NCBI GenBank assembly: GCA_016748015.1
Contig: JAAOMT010000697.1
Location: 62,001 to 126,000, forward strand
Source of the DNA: Geosiphon pyriformis
Taxonomy: Eukaryota; Glomeromycota; Glomeromycetes; Archaeosporales; Geosiphonaceae
DNA: 64,000 nt
Reading direction: 5' to 3'
A program made the position numbers and the translations under genes. How positions within the stretch are numbered: the stretch's first letter is position 1; each line of letters starts with the position of its first letter. Of this stretch, positions 9,091 to 19,312 are shown one piece after another. The notes under the pieces were generated by a model, which saw only the letters and a list, made by a program, of their open reading frames with translations, did not search any database and was not told the DNA's origin.

Positions 9091-10884
9091 GCAAAGGAAG
9101 AGATTGTTGGCCAAGAAAAAATTATCTCAACTGGTCAAGCTATTTCTATTCCACCATATAGTCAGTACATGTTAGCAATAGAAAAGAAGAAAAAGAAGCA
9201 AAAACAGATTTTTGAAGCGGAAGCAACCCTTTGTGAATCAGGAGAGATTGGGTTGATCAATTTTCACATACCAGCCAAAAGCTATAGCAGCATAAAAATT
9301 CCCATCTACAACAACACTGGTAATATCATCAACATACCAGAAGGAACCACCATCGGATATCTAACCACAGAAATAGAAGACCAACCACCAAACTCTATTT
9401 CAGACTTTCCACAACTTTGTGGATATGTTGACATCACATCACAGACAATCTATGGACGAGACAAATGTTATTTGCTCCAATCAGAACAATTGGAACAAAT
9501 GAACATGGAAAACTTAGATCCACTCCAATGTATGCAGCTCAAAATGTTATTCAACAATTTCAATGACATCTTTGCCAGCGAAAATAAGTTTGGCCGAACT
9601 AACATTATTCAGCATCAGATCAAGACTGGAGATGCAATGCCAATCAAACAAAGAGCATACAGAGTGCCGCCAGCCAGCCACGAGATTATTCATCAAGAGA
9701 TAAACAGAATGCTTGACAACGGGCTAATTCAACCATCAATGAGTCTATGGTCATCACCAGTGATACTTGTCTATAAGAAAAATAGAAAAATCCAGTTTTG
9801 TGTAAACTACAGAAAACTCAATGGTATAACTCGTGAAGACAGTTATTCAACTCCACGAATACAGGAATTATTTGATGCTTTCGGTAAGAACAAATAGTTC
9901 TCCACATTAGATTTGGACAATGGTTACTTGCAAGTAGCCATGAATCCAGCTGACAAAGAAAAGATGGCATTTACTACTAGAGAAGATAATTTTGAATTTG
10001 AAGTAATGCCATTCGGCTTAACCAATGCCCCAGCAACTTTCCAACAGCTAATGGAAATCGTTTATACTGGCTTATTGTGGAAATCAGTAGTTGTATACTT
10101 GGACAACACCAATGTATTCTCAAAGACGTTTGATGATCATCTTCATCATCTTCAACAAGTGTTCGAAAGATTAAGAAGTGCAGGACTGAAGTTGAATGTG
10201 ACAAAATGCTTTTTTGGCAAGACGGAACTCAAATTCTTGGAACACATAGTCAGCAAAAACGGCATCAAAATGGATCCAGAGAAAATAGAGATAGTAAAGA
10301 ACTTTTCAATGCCAACCAATATAACAGAACTGAAATCATTCTTGAGATTTGCCAGCTACTATCGTCATTTTATCAAGAACTTTTCCAAAATAGCACAGCC
10401 ACTCAATCAACTACAAAACAAAAATGCAAAATATGAATGGACAGAAAGTCAACAAGAAGCTTTTGATATTTTGAGGAAAAAGCTCATCCAAGCTTTAGTA
10501 CTAATCTATCCAGATTACAGCAAACCATTCATCATCACCACTGATGCATCCAGCCAAGCATTGGGAGCAGTATTATCTCAGAGAGGACTGGATGGCAGAG
10601 AACATCCAGTAGCATATGCCAGCAGAGGTTTAACACCAGCCAAAAAGAACTATAGAACACTGAAACAAGAACACTTAGCAATATACTGGGCTATCATGAA
10701 ATGGAAAGAATACTTGAGCCAGAAGTTTGAAGTATACACAGATCACAAGGAATTAACATCACTCCAAAAACAAGAATTTGGAGATGGAAGACAGTCAAGA
10801 TGGAAAATGGCACTCGCACCATACAATTATACTATATATTACAAAAAGGGAAAAGACAATGAAAATGCTGACGGTTTATCATGA
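9091..10884 (+). pseudogene. Gy1-a reverse transcriptase and RNase H
   Basis: A linker of about 150 residues with no recognised domain (9091-9560) precedes RT. RT then shows IKQRAYRVPP, WSSPVILVYKKN, FCVNYRKLN, a TAG at a former Trp (9895-9897), FSTLDLDNGYLQVAM, MPFGLTNAPATFQ, and the catalytic box YLDN (10096-10107) in place of YLDD. The second catalytic Asp is thus Asn (AAC). LKFLEHIVSKNGI and the thumb follow. RNase H gives ITTDASSQALGAVLSQ, LKQEHLAIYWAI and VYTDHKEL, so its acidic residues remain. The region ends at TGA after NENADGLS. RT and RNase H copy element RNA into DNA; YLDN predicts loss of polymerase activity. Confidence 0.92.
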
Positions 10885-11099
10885 ATAAGACAAATCTAAG
10901 AACATTTCAACCCAAAAATATAATAAAAACCAGAACAATACCAACAGAAAAATACAACAAAAAATGAACATACAAAAATATCAACAATTGCAACATTATC
11001 TAAACACTCAACAGTTCAAGGAGAATTTATCTCATACAGAACAAAGGAGTATTAAACAACAATCAAAATATTTTATTACTCACTAAAATATACTTTATC

Positions 11100-12240
11100 G
11101 GAAAAATAGAAGGGATCCAGATCAACCAATCAGAGTAATTACAGAGCCAGAAAAAGAGACAATATTATTCAACATGCACTCAAATCCAACAGCAGGACAT
11201 TTTCACAAAGAAGCAACCATAGAAAGAACTAAAAAAAGATACTATTGGCCATCAATGTACCCAGACATCATTCAATATGTTCAAAATTGTGATGCTTGTC
11301 AGTGAAAAGGAGAAACAAGACCCAGTAAACCATTAAGACCAATCAAAGTGGGACAACCATTTGACCATATGGGAATTGATTTAGTGGGACCATTAACAAT
11401 CACCAGCAGAGAAAACAGATACATAGCAGTAGCTATGGACTATCTCACTAAATGGCCAGAGACGAAAGTAATTCAAAGAGCAAATGCAGAATCTGTTGCC
11501 AAATTCATTCATCAGGATTTGATTTGTCGACATGGATGTCCAAAAGAATTATTATCAGACCAAGGAACTCATTTTGTGAACAGAACATTAACAGAATTGA
11601 GCCAAAGATTCGGAATCAAGAGACCATTATTATTACCATACCATCCACAAACCAACGGATTAGTAGAAAGATTCAACAGAACATTGTATGAAGCAATAGC
11701 CAAGCTCAGCCAAGAAAACCAGAATGATTGAGATTTGTTTATACTATCAGTACTATTTGCTTATTGGACAACGAAACAAGATACTACACAAGCAACACCA
11801 TTTGAATTAGTATATGGGAGAATAGCAATATTACCAGTAGAAAAAGAAATTAATACATATCCAGCTGAACCAATAACAGAGGAAAATTTTCAAGAAACAT
11901 TGCTGAGAAGAACATATGACTTAATGGAAACATTGGAAAACAAACAAAGAAGAGCAGCTGATAATATCCAAAAGTCACAAGAAACACAGAAAGAAAGACA
12001 CGATAGTCAACTACCAAACAAACCAGTTGAATTCAAGATCAGAGACAAAGTATTACTACATCGTATCAAAGCAGAAAAACAATGGAGTGGAAAATTTGAC
12101 CCCAAATGGGATAGACCATTTCACATAAAAGAAATTCTAGGAAATGGAGCTTACAAATTAAGATTGGATAACAAAATTTTAACCAAAGCAGCATATGGAG
12201 ATTGACTGAAACCATATCACAACATCACACTACCATCTAT
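11100..12240 (+). pseudogene. Gy1-a integrase
   Basis: This is a retroviral-type integrase. The HHCC zinc domain is seen as MHSNPTAGHFHKEAT and then CDACQ, with a TGA directly after. The catalytic core has D in FDHMGIDLVGP (about 11365), D in LSDQGTHFVN (about 11560) and E in TNGLVERFNR (about 11660), so the DDE triad is complete. The C-terminal barrel-like region (VEFKIRDKVLLHR and KFDPKWDRPFHI) follows. Stops lie at 11729-11731 and 12203-12205. The frame differs from that of RT, so a frameshift lies between 10884 and 11348. It would insert element DNA with the 4-bp stagger seen at both ends of this copy. Confidence 0.92.
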
Positions 12241-13030
12241 CAGTAATATTCCACAATTAGAAGTACAGAGAATACTAGTTCAACCAGATGAGATTCCACG
12301 AGATCGGGAACCAATCATTATTATCAACAATAACATGTTAAATTGATTCATCAAAAGAATATATAAAAACATGATAGATGTGACAGAAAATATCAGAAAA
12401 ATGGAAGTTACAGACAACATTCACTCACTAGCACAACAACTCTTTCAATTAATCCAACACCAGGAAATGGAGATTACAATCAATCAACAAACCATTCAAT
12501 ATCAAGATACTAGAAAGATATTTCAACTCAGAACATGAAAGAAAACTGAAAATACTGTGGACAAAATCATGGCAAAAGTAAAATTAGCAATAAAAGAATT
12601 GACAAAAGAGTCACTATATCAAGAGTTGACTAAAGAAACTTGGAATTGGTGGATACAACAATTTCCATAAAACTATTGTTATTTTTACTTGAGACAACAC
12701 GTAAATATTCAGAATCTATATATGGATAAAACAAAGCGATTATTCGACCAAAGAATACTACAACAATTAGAACATTTTGTGGGAAAGAACAACTTATCCA
12801 CACAAGCCTAAGCCATATACCGAATACACACAGTCTTTCAAGATAAACCAAAAATATTGCTCAACAGAGCAATGGATCTGGTTACCAGTAATCAATTGGA
12901 AAAAATTACCAATGCTCAATTTGAAGAATTACAGACCCAAATAACACAAGTAATTCTCGAAAATGAAATCCAGAAAATAATTCAAGAGAGGGAATTACAT
13001 GATTTAGATTTAGACAGAGCTCAATATTAA
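12241..13030 (+). pseudogene. Unrecognised C-terminal domain after integrase (Gy1-a)
   Basis: About 263 codons continue in the integrase frame to TAA, directly before the polypurine tract, broken only by isolated stops (for example TGA after NMLN, TGA near 12538, TAA near 12668 and TAA near 12809). The reading is rich in Gln, Ile and Lys and looks helical: LAQQLFQLIQHQEMEI, TKETWNWWIQQFP, QQLEHFVGKNNLSTQ, KITNAQFEELQTQI, ending DLDRAQY. There is no chromodomain signature, signal peptide or transmembrane segment that would make it envelope-like. Gy2 carries a clearly related segment in the same place (37876-38640, minus), so selection once kept it. I cannot assign a function. Confidence 0.75.
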
Positions 13031-13043
13031 AAGGAGGGAATAA
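13031..13043 (+). other. Gy1-a polypurine tract
   Basis: aaggagggaataa lies directly before the 3' LTR and directly after the end of the C-terminal domain. It is the expected plus-strand priming site. Gy1-c has the AT-shifted version at 18443-18458. Confidence 0.8.
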
Positions 13044-13946
13044 TGTTATTCATAGAAATATAAGAAATATATTAGCATAATTATTAGCCAATCAGAAGGA
13101 AATGTAGTAAATGTGGAATTCCAGGATTCTTCTTAAGAATTGCAGGATTCCAGGAATTTCAGGATTCCCAACAAAGAATTGCAGGATTCCAGAATTCCAG
13201 GATTCTTCTCAAAGGAATCACAGGATTCCAGGAATTTCAGGATTCTTGTCATGAAGAATTGAGGAATTAAGGAATCTCAATTATGTATATATAGCAGTAG
13301 TGTTAGAAACAGAAAAGACAGAATTAATACCACAGAATCCTTAACCTAGAAACACAATCATCAAATAAATAATTATTTCATATCTCAAATCCACTCCCCA
13401 CTATTAATCTTTCATGTTGATAGTAATTGATACTTAACCATGCTAGAACAATAGCTTTTGATCATGGCTATTGATGGGATACTAATCTGCAAATCGCCTT
13501 GGCTTATTTCTTTGCTTTCTTTATTTTTTTTTATTTCTTTTTCTTTATTTTATTTTGATTTGTTGTTATATATACTAATTGATAAAAAATTAAGTGCTGA
13601 GTTATTGACGTCAAGGATAGCCTAGTAAAAGACCCAGAAATACAGATAGGATTTTATATATTATCAGATAGCTTACCAGAAGAGCACGACTGTCAGACTA
13701 AATCTGGCCACCACACTGAGAAAGAAATTAGGAAAACTCTTGGAAAATATCTCTACTATCGATACTATTGAATCTCTGTTCATTATACAAAGGACTCAAC
13801 CAAAACCTTCAGATCAACCAAAACCTTCAGATCCATTAAAACCTTTAGATACAGCACCTTCAGAACAGTCTCAACAGAAGTAGCTTTTGAGCACCAAGTT
13901 ACGGGTTTGTTATTTAATTCAACAGCAGAAATAATTACTTGTAACA
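13044..13946 (+). repeat. Gy1-a 3' LTR
   Basis: The LTR is 903 bp, starts TGTTATTC and ends TTGTAACA. It lacks the 459-bp insert present in the 5' LTR and so shows the empty site. It contains the GGAATTCC repeat block (about 13117-13255) and a version of the short LTR ORF whose ATG has become ACG. The following 4 bp, acgt (13947-13950), are the target duplication. Confidence 0.93.
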
Positions 13947-15060
13947 ACGTCATTCAGCCATACTTGCATGTCATCTTCTTTGCCGGTAAAGTTGTCAAGT
14001 TTTGCGATTGGTGCATAGGCCATTGGGTCTAAGTTGGGTTGTTGTGGTGGCTGTTAAAACAGTTGTTGTTATACTGGTTGTTGGGGTGATAGTTGAAATG
14101 GCTGCTGTATGAGTTCGGCTATTGGATTAATTGGTAGTTGATCGATGACGATTACTGAAGGTAAGTTTTGCTGATTAATTAATTCAGGGTTTGAATTGTT
14201 CTGCCTTTGATGATTCGGAGTTTCGATTTCTGAATTTTTTAAATTTAGATTTTGCTGAGTTTGAATGTTTGGAGTTCCAAATTCTGGGTTTTCAAGGATC
14301 GGATTTTGGTAAGTAAATTCTTGATCTTCTGATTCTTCTTCTTCTTCTTCTTCAGATAGTTCCCATGGAGTAGTGGTTCCAAAGTCCGATTGAGGTGGTG
14401 GTGATCAAATTTCTGATGGTGTGGGTGATTGTGAGTTAAATCCTTCAAAGTATTTGCCGTATGGTCCTAGTAAGTCTGTTTTCCCTTGTTTACTTTGAAA
14501 TGGAAATCTTCCAAATGCTGATGTCACATTTGATGTGGACGCGTCTGTAAATGTAATATTAATGGCACTTTCAGGTGTATAGTGGTATGATGGATTAGTT
14601 GGGAATTCAATTCTTGTTTTTTTCCAAGTGGGTGGTTGTATTTTTTTAAGTATTACTGCTGGTGTTTGTAGTTTTCCTTTGCCTTTACTAGTGTATGTAA
14701 TTGGATATCTTTGTTGAGTGTGATGTTCAATTTCTTTGTTGATCTCAGTAATGATAGATGCGAAATTATGATTTGTTGGTAGGTTGGTGTTTTGAATTAA
14801 TTCTCTATAGAAAGTTTCTCTTGCTGATTTTGTATTCACTGGTGTTCCTAACAAAGAGAAAATCTTTTTGTTGACATAGAAATTGAAGACTGATTTGGCA
14901 GATATATGATTGTAGTTTAATCCCAAGTATTGACAATAGTGTTGAAATAAGGATTTTGCAAATCCTAAATGATTTGCTCCTATATTTTCTGATTCTGTCA
15001 CTTTGGGATGGTGTTTGTTGGTGCTGGTTCTCTGTAAGATTATACCTCACAGAGAGCACC
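13947..15060 (-). pseudogene. Gy1-b gag N-terminal domain and linker
   Basis: The minus strand opens at 15001 or slightly upstream (VTESENIGANHLGFAKSLFQ) and runs 198 residues with no stop, so this is the best preserved example of the Gy1 gag N-terminal domain. It includes NFYVNKKIFSLLGTP, SARETFYRELIQN and FASIITEINKEIEHH. A Glu/Ser-rich linker (about 14330-14410) and a Pro/Gln-rich stretch follow, ending at the Gy1-a insertion in the start of capsid. As in Gy1-a, the apparent first codon is GTG and no ATG is available in frame after the primer-binding site. Confidence 0.82.
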
Positions 15061-15061
15061 A
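15045..15061 (-). other. Gy1-b primer-binding site
   Basis: On the minus strand TGGTGCTCTCTGTGAGG starts 2 nt after the LTR end. It is the intact form of the Gy1 primer site and is complementary to a tRNA 3' end in ...GCACCA. Confidence 0.75.
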
Positions 15062-15063
15062 AA

Positions 15064-15912
15064 TATTACAGGTGACAAGTTCTGGTGTTGGATTAAATAA
15101 CAATCTGTAATTTGGTGCTCAAAAAGCTATTTCTGTTGATGATGTTCTGAAAGTGTTGTATCTGAAGGTTTTGATGGAGTTCTTTGTATAATAGACAGAA
15201 ATTCAATAGTTGTTTTATCTGTAGCTTCCCAGACTTGCAAGTCTGTCAATTTTTTTCTTGGCTTGGTGGCCGGCATTCTCTGGTAAGTAATCCATATCTT
15301 CTGTACATGTCCTACCCACTTGCAGGGGTTTTTTACCAGGCAATCCTTGACGTCAGTAATCAGTGCTTTTAATCAATTGGTTAGTGCACAATAACAAAAT
15401 CACAGAAAAATAAAGAAAAATAAAGAAATCTAAAGAAATAAGCCAAGGCAATTTGTAGATTAGTATTCTATCAATAGCCGTGATCAAGAGCTATTGTTCT
15501 AACGTAGTTAAGTATCAATTACTATCAACATGAAGTGTTGATAATGGAGAGTGGATTGAGATATGAAATAATTATTTATTTGATGATTGTGTTTTTAGAC
15601 TAAGGATTCTGTAGTATCAATTCTGTCTTTTCTGTTTCTAACACTACTGTTATATATACATATTTGAGATTCCTCAATTCCTTAATTCCTTGTGACAGAA
15701 ATTCTGGAATTCTTGGAATCCTACGATTCTTGATGAGAGGAATTCTGGAATTCTGGAATCCTGTGATTCCTCATCAGGGAATTCTGAAATTCCTGGAATC
15801 CTGCAATTCCTTTGAGAGGAATCCTGGAATTCCACATTTACTATGTCTACTTCTGATTGGCTAATATCTACTGACTAATAATACTATATTTTCTTATATT
15901 CTATGAGTAACA
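15064..15912 (-). repeat. Gy1-b 5' LTR
   Basis: The LTR is about 849 bp, with minus-strand start TGTTACTCATAG at 15912 and end CCTGTAATA at 15064. It is homologous over its length to the Gy1-a LTRs. It includes the GGAATTCC repeats (about 15690-15835) and a short ORF starting MPATKPRKK. Confidence 0.88.
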
Positions 15913-17060
15913 ACATATACACTTTTTACTAAACTAAAAAAATTTATTAGTAAAGAAAACAATATCTAAGCATAACTAAATAATGTGAAAAAAGTCATTG
16001 CAGCCAATAAATAGAATGATGCCAAAACACTTCAAGTCATTTTATACTTTTTCTAAAACACTGCCAATTTATGGTACTAGAATATGTTAACAAACTTAAA
16101 GATTTTAATATGTTCAAAACCACATTTCTATAGTATTTTAATAATAATAATAATATTAATTGCTTATTAACTAGTTTTATCACAATTAAACAAAGTAATA
16201 CTGAAGCAGTTACTACTTATTTAAGATGCTTCTACAAGAATTTGTGTCAAATCCAAGCAATCAATGCTAAATACTTTATAGTATCACAAATTTTAAATCA
16301 ATTTATTTATAGATTATACAGCAATTTGTTACAAAAAGTATGTTTAATGTACCCAAATACTTTCCAAAATACAGTTATATATGCCAAAAATTTTGAATTG
16401 GCTGAACTTAAAGCCAATTATGTCCAAGCCATAAATTTAATAATAAATAGATTATCTAAATTGAATACCAAATTAAAACAATTTGGTAAAGTCATCAATC
16501 AGAAAATCAAAAAATATTTAGCTAACAATCAAGTAATATATTAATCTTCTCAATATTATAATAATTTAGAAAACTCTAATTATTTCCAAAATCAATTGTG
16601 CCTATTATTATTATCAAACAATTAACTATGACAACAAAAAACACATAATTATTACTATTGTGGTAAATAAAACTATCTAAAAACATATTGCCACTTCAGA
16701 TTTAATAACTAACAATTGGGAAATCAATATCAAAACTTTAATTATAGGTTTCAAATTCAGAACTACACCAATAATTTGTCATTAAGATTATATTTATATT
16801 AGTCATATTATTTCTAAATAATACAATAACTTATATATACCTTTAGTTTATTAGATTTTAGCACTAATAATCTATCAATCACAGTTATAAATAATTTATT
16901 AAATCTTACTTATTTAAACATTACCACAAAACTTAGCTTAAATATTAACCAGAAACCAAAAACCAAAAATTATATACACTTAACAGAACTGAAGATCAAT
17001 AATAGTTATATATCAACCAATCTCTAGTTCTTTAAATCAAACATTAAAATTACATTTAAG
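15913..17060 (+). pseudogene. Gy1-c gag remnant
   Basis: Capsid homology to Gy1-a from about 5692 starts right at the junction. A 100-codon open stretch (16242-16544) keeps QIQAINAKYF, QILNQFI and NFELAELKANYVQ, matching Gy1-a 6023-6330. A knuckle-like CHYYC... remnant near 16650 has lost ligands. There are many TAA/TAG codons. Decayed. Confidence 0.75.
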
Positions 17061-18080
17061 AATTTGAAAAGTGAGTATACCTAAAACCTAAATTTCCAAA
17101 ACTATTTAAGTCTCTTGGTTATCTCAAAAAATGTCCAATTTAACAACTCAAAACAACCAAAACAACCACTCTTCAATAACATTTCACCAGCAATAGTTAC
17201 TAAAAACAAGTTATTTGCAACCATCTTTTTTTTTCAAATTAGAAGGATTTTTAACAATGTTTCTTTTTAGTAAAGCCACTTTTGACACCAAACTAATTAT
17301 TATTATATATACTGATATTAAAGTTAATAGTCAATCTATTAAGTTAATTCTTAATAGTAGGTTAGTAAGCAGTATTATTACATAATAACTTATAAACCAA
17401 TTAAGTTATTAAGTTAATTAAGTTGCCAACACTAGAATTATCATAGCTAATAAAGCAACAAAGACTTTTATTAGTAAAATTAACAACTTTTTATTCGAAA
17501 TCAATAGCATTATAGCATTAATTAAAGTTTTAATTATAGAAACCACACAATACCAAGCTCTTATTGATAATGACTGGCTGTCTAAGACCAATACTGTATT
17601 TGACTGGATTACATAAAAGCTATAGCTTAGTTAAAATAATCAGCATACTTAGATACCAGCTATCTATAATTACTTTAAAGCAATCTAATCACAACTATTG
17701 ATAAAATTTGAGGAAAAAAAAGAAAAACCTATATGAAAAACTTATTAAATCTTATAGGTTAAAGACAATTACAATAAGCTATCATTAATACTTTTTTGAA
17801 ATAACAAGAAAAAAAATAAATAAATAAATAAATTACAAGCCATTACTTCTACAAAAGAAACAAATAACAGTTGGTACATTCTATATTCATTAAAACTAAA
17901 AAAAAACCACTCTACTACCAAAATTTAGCATTCACTTAAGAAAAACAAAAACAGTATTTAGAATAATTAAATGCTAAACTTTGTAAATATTGCTTAATTC
18001 CTAGTAACTTCTAATATTGTAATAATTATAACTTCATTTACAATCTGCTACTACACATAATCTATTCAATTTCTGAAAAA
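17061..18080 (+). pseudogene. Gy1-c protease and Cys-rich remnant
   Basis: The protease core reads KLILNSRLVSSIIT near 17340-17385, where DSGS has become NSRL, so it is inactive. TQYQALIDNDWL (about 17548-17583) matches the other copies. The Cys-rich segment is largely lost; a CKYC-type pair remains near 17975, followed by the linker to dUTPase. Confidence 0.65.
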
Positions 18081-18458
18081 AAAATCCAATTAGTAAATGT
18101 GCATCAGAATTAGAATCGAAATTTAATTGTAATTTAGACTCTGACAATAATGACAATAATAGTTCCAATACTATTTACTATGGCAATAATAATAATAACA
18201 ATTCAAACTCTAATTACTATCTTGAACAATATATCATGTTTTCAGATTTTTCAAAAAAACAGGAACTTAAATAGTTCAATAATAATAATAAAAGTATTAT
18301 GCCAAAACATATACATAATACTAATGCAAAGTTTGATTTTAAATATCTCAGAAAAACTGCCATTAGATTAGAACTTTACTTACATACCAATATAGATTTA
18401 AGAAAACTAGAAAATTTAAGAAATTTCAATAGAGCTCAATATTAAAAGAAAAAAATAT
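18081..18458 (+). pseudogene. Gy1-c dUTPase start fused to Pol C-terminal end by internal deletion
   Basis: The frame around 18300-18390 reads as dUTPase motif 1 (NTNAKFDFKYLRK, from DTDAGFDLRYPEK) and the following strand (LYLHTNIDL). It then passes near 18400-18420 into a segment ending NFNRAQY plus stop, the very end of the Gy1 C-terminal domain (DLDRAQY in Gy1-a). RT, RNase H, integrase and most of the C-terminal domain are missing. The tract before the LTR is an A-rich remnant of the polypurine tract. Confidence 0.75.
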
Positions 18459-19312
18459 TATTACTTATAGAAATTAGGAATTATAATAGTAGGTAAAATA
18501 ACCAATCAAAAATAAACATAGTAAAAGAAAAAATTACACAATTACAAAATTGCAGAATTTCTTTTAAGTAATTACAAAATTGCAGAATTCCAGAATTTTT
18601 TTTAAAAAAATTGAAAGATTTCAAAAAATTTCATATAATATAAATTATATATATATAATAAGAGTATTAAAAACAGAAAAAGTATTCAAGACTTAAACAA
18701 AACAGTAGCTAACAATAATTACTTATCTTATACTCTTTTTTTCAAAAGATATTTTTCTATAACTTGAAATGAAATTATATTAATATTAATAAAATTATTT
18801 ATTATCATTTAATTTATGTTATTATTATTTGATTAAAGAAATATTAATCTATTTCATACTATTAACATTTTATGTTAATAGAATTCAATATTTAATTACA
18901 CTAAACCAATAGCTTTTGATCATGACTATTAACAGAATACTAATTTTTTATTTTCTTTTTTTATTTTTTTTTATTTTCTTTTGTTTTATTTCTTTGTTGC
19001 TTACTAATTAATTAAAGAAATTAAGCATTAAGTATTTGATATCAAATATAGTCTAATAAAAAATTCAAGAACAAAAATAAAAATTTAAGGATAGCTTATC
19101 AAAAGAGCACAACTGCTAAAATAAATTAATTATTATACTGAAAAAAAAATTCACAGAAAAAACTATTAATTGAATCTTTGTTTATTATACAAAAAACTTA
19201 ACCAAAATCTTTAAACTCCAAAATCTTTAGAAATTACCAATATTTTCAGCTATTAAACACCAAGTTACAGATTTGTTATTTGTTTCAACATTCCAAATAA
19301 TTATCTGTAATA
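18459..19312 (+). repeat. Gy1-c 3' LTR
   Basis: The LTR is about 854 bp. It starts TATTACTTATAG (from TGTTACTCATAG) and ends ATCTGTAATA (from CCTGTAACA). Both terminal changes are transitions. It aligns along its length with the Gy1-a LTR, including the atagcttttgatcatg segment and the T-rich block. Confidence 0.85.

Larger units (their letters stand above)
3278..13946 (+). mobile_element. Full-length Ty3/gypsy retrotransposon Gy1-a
   Basis: The element is 10.67 kb including a 463-bp secondary insertion. It has two 903-bp LTRs beginning TGTTA and ending TAACA, a primer-binding site 2 nt after the 5' LTR, and a polypurine tract AAAAGGAGGGAATAA before the 3' LTR. The internal order is gag (matrix-like N-terminus, capsid, CCHC), protease, Cys-rich segment, dUTPase, RT, RNase H, integrase, and an unrecognised C-terminal domain. 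Pol in the order RT-RH-IN defines Ty3/gypsy. It inserted into gag of Gy1-b with a 4-bp duplication (acat/acgt). It is dead: about twenty in-frame stops, frameshifts near 7900 and between 10884 and 11348, and an RT active site of YLDN. Most stops fit CGA to TGA, TGG to TGA/TAG or CAA/CAG to TAA/TAG. Confidence 0.93.
13947..15912 (-). mobile_element. Gy1-b, 5' part (5' LTR, primer site, gag N-terminus)
   Basis: This is the upstream half of the minus-strand Gy1 copy whose other half is at 1-3277. Reading leftward it has the LTR (15912 to 15064), primer-binding site, and the gag N-terminal domain and linker up to the Gy1-a insertion. The right end at 15912 abuts gag of the older copy Gy1-c, which resumes at 15913, so Gy1-b itself inserted into Gy1-c. 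Its own target duplication cannot be checked, because its other end is outside the window. Confidence 0.88.
15913..19312 (+). mobile_element. Gy1-c: old, AT-shifted, internally deleted gypsy copy
   Basis: This plus-strand remnant begins inside gag at the Gy1-b insertion point; its 5' part would lie left of the window. It reads through gag, protease, a shortened Cys-rich region and the start of dUTPase, then jumps to the last residues of the C-terminal domain, polypurine tract and 3' LTR. It is far more AT-rich than Gy1-a and Gy1-b and full of stops, which makes it the oldest layer of the nest. Confidence 0.85.

Noticed and set aside
4661-10884. TGA might be a sense codon (Trp or Arg), since many TGA interrupt gag-pol
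   Set aside because: TAA and TAG also interrupt the frame, other copies have ordinary TGG/AGA/CGA at the same sites (for example Trp at the site of 5852), and the host gene and LINE-D use normal codons. Point decay explains it.
12241-13030. Envelope gene after integrase (errantivirus-like)
   Set aside because: Same frame as integrase, no signal peptide, no transmembrane helix, no Cys pattern of a surface glycoprotein.
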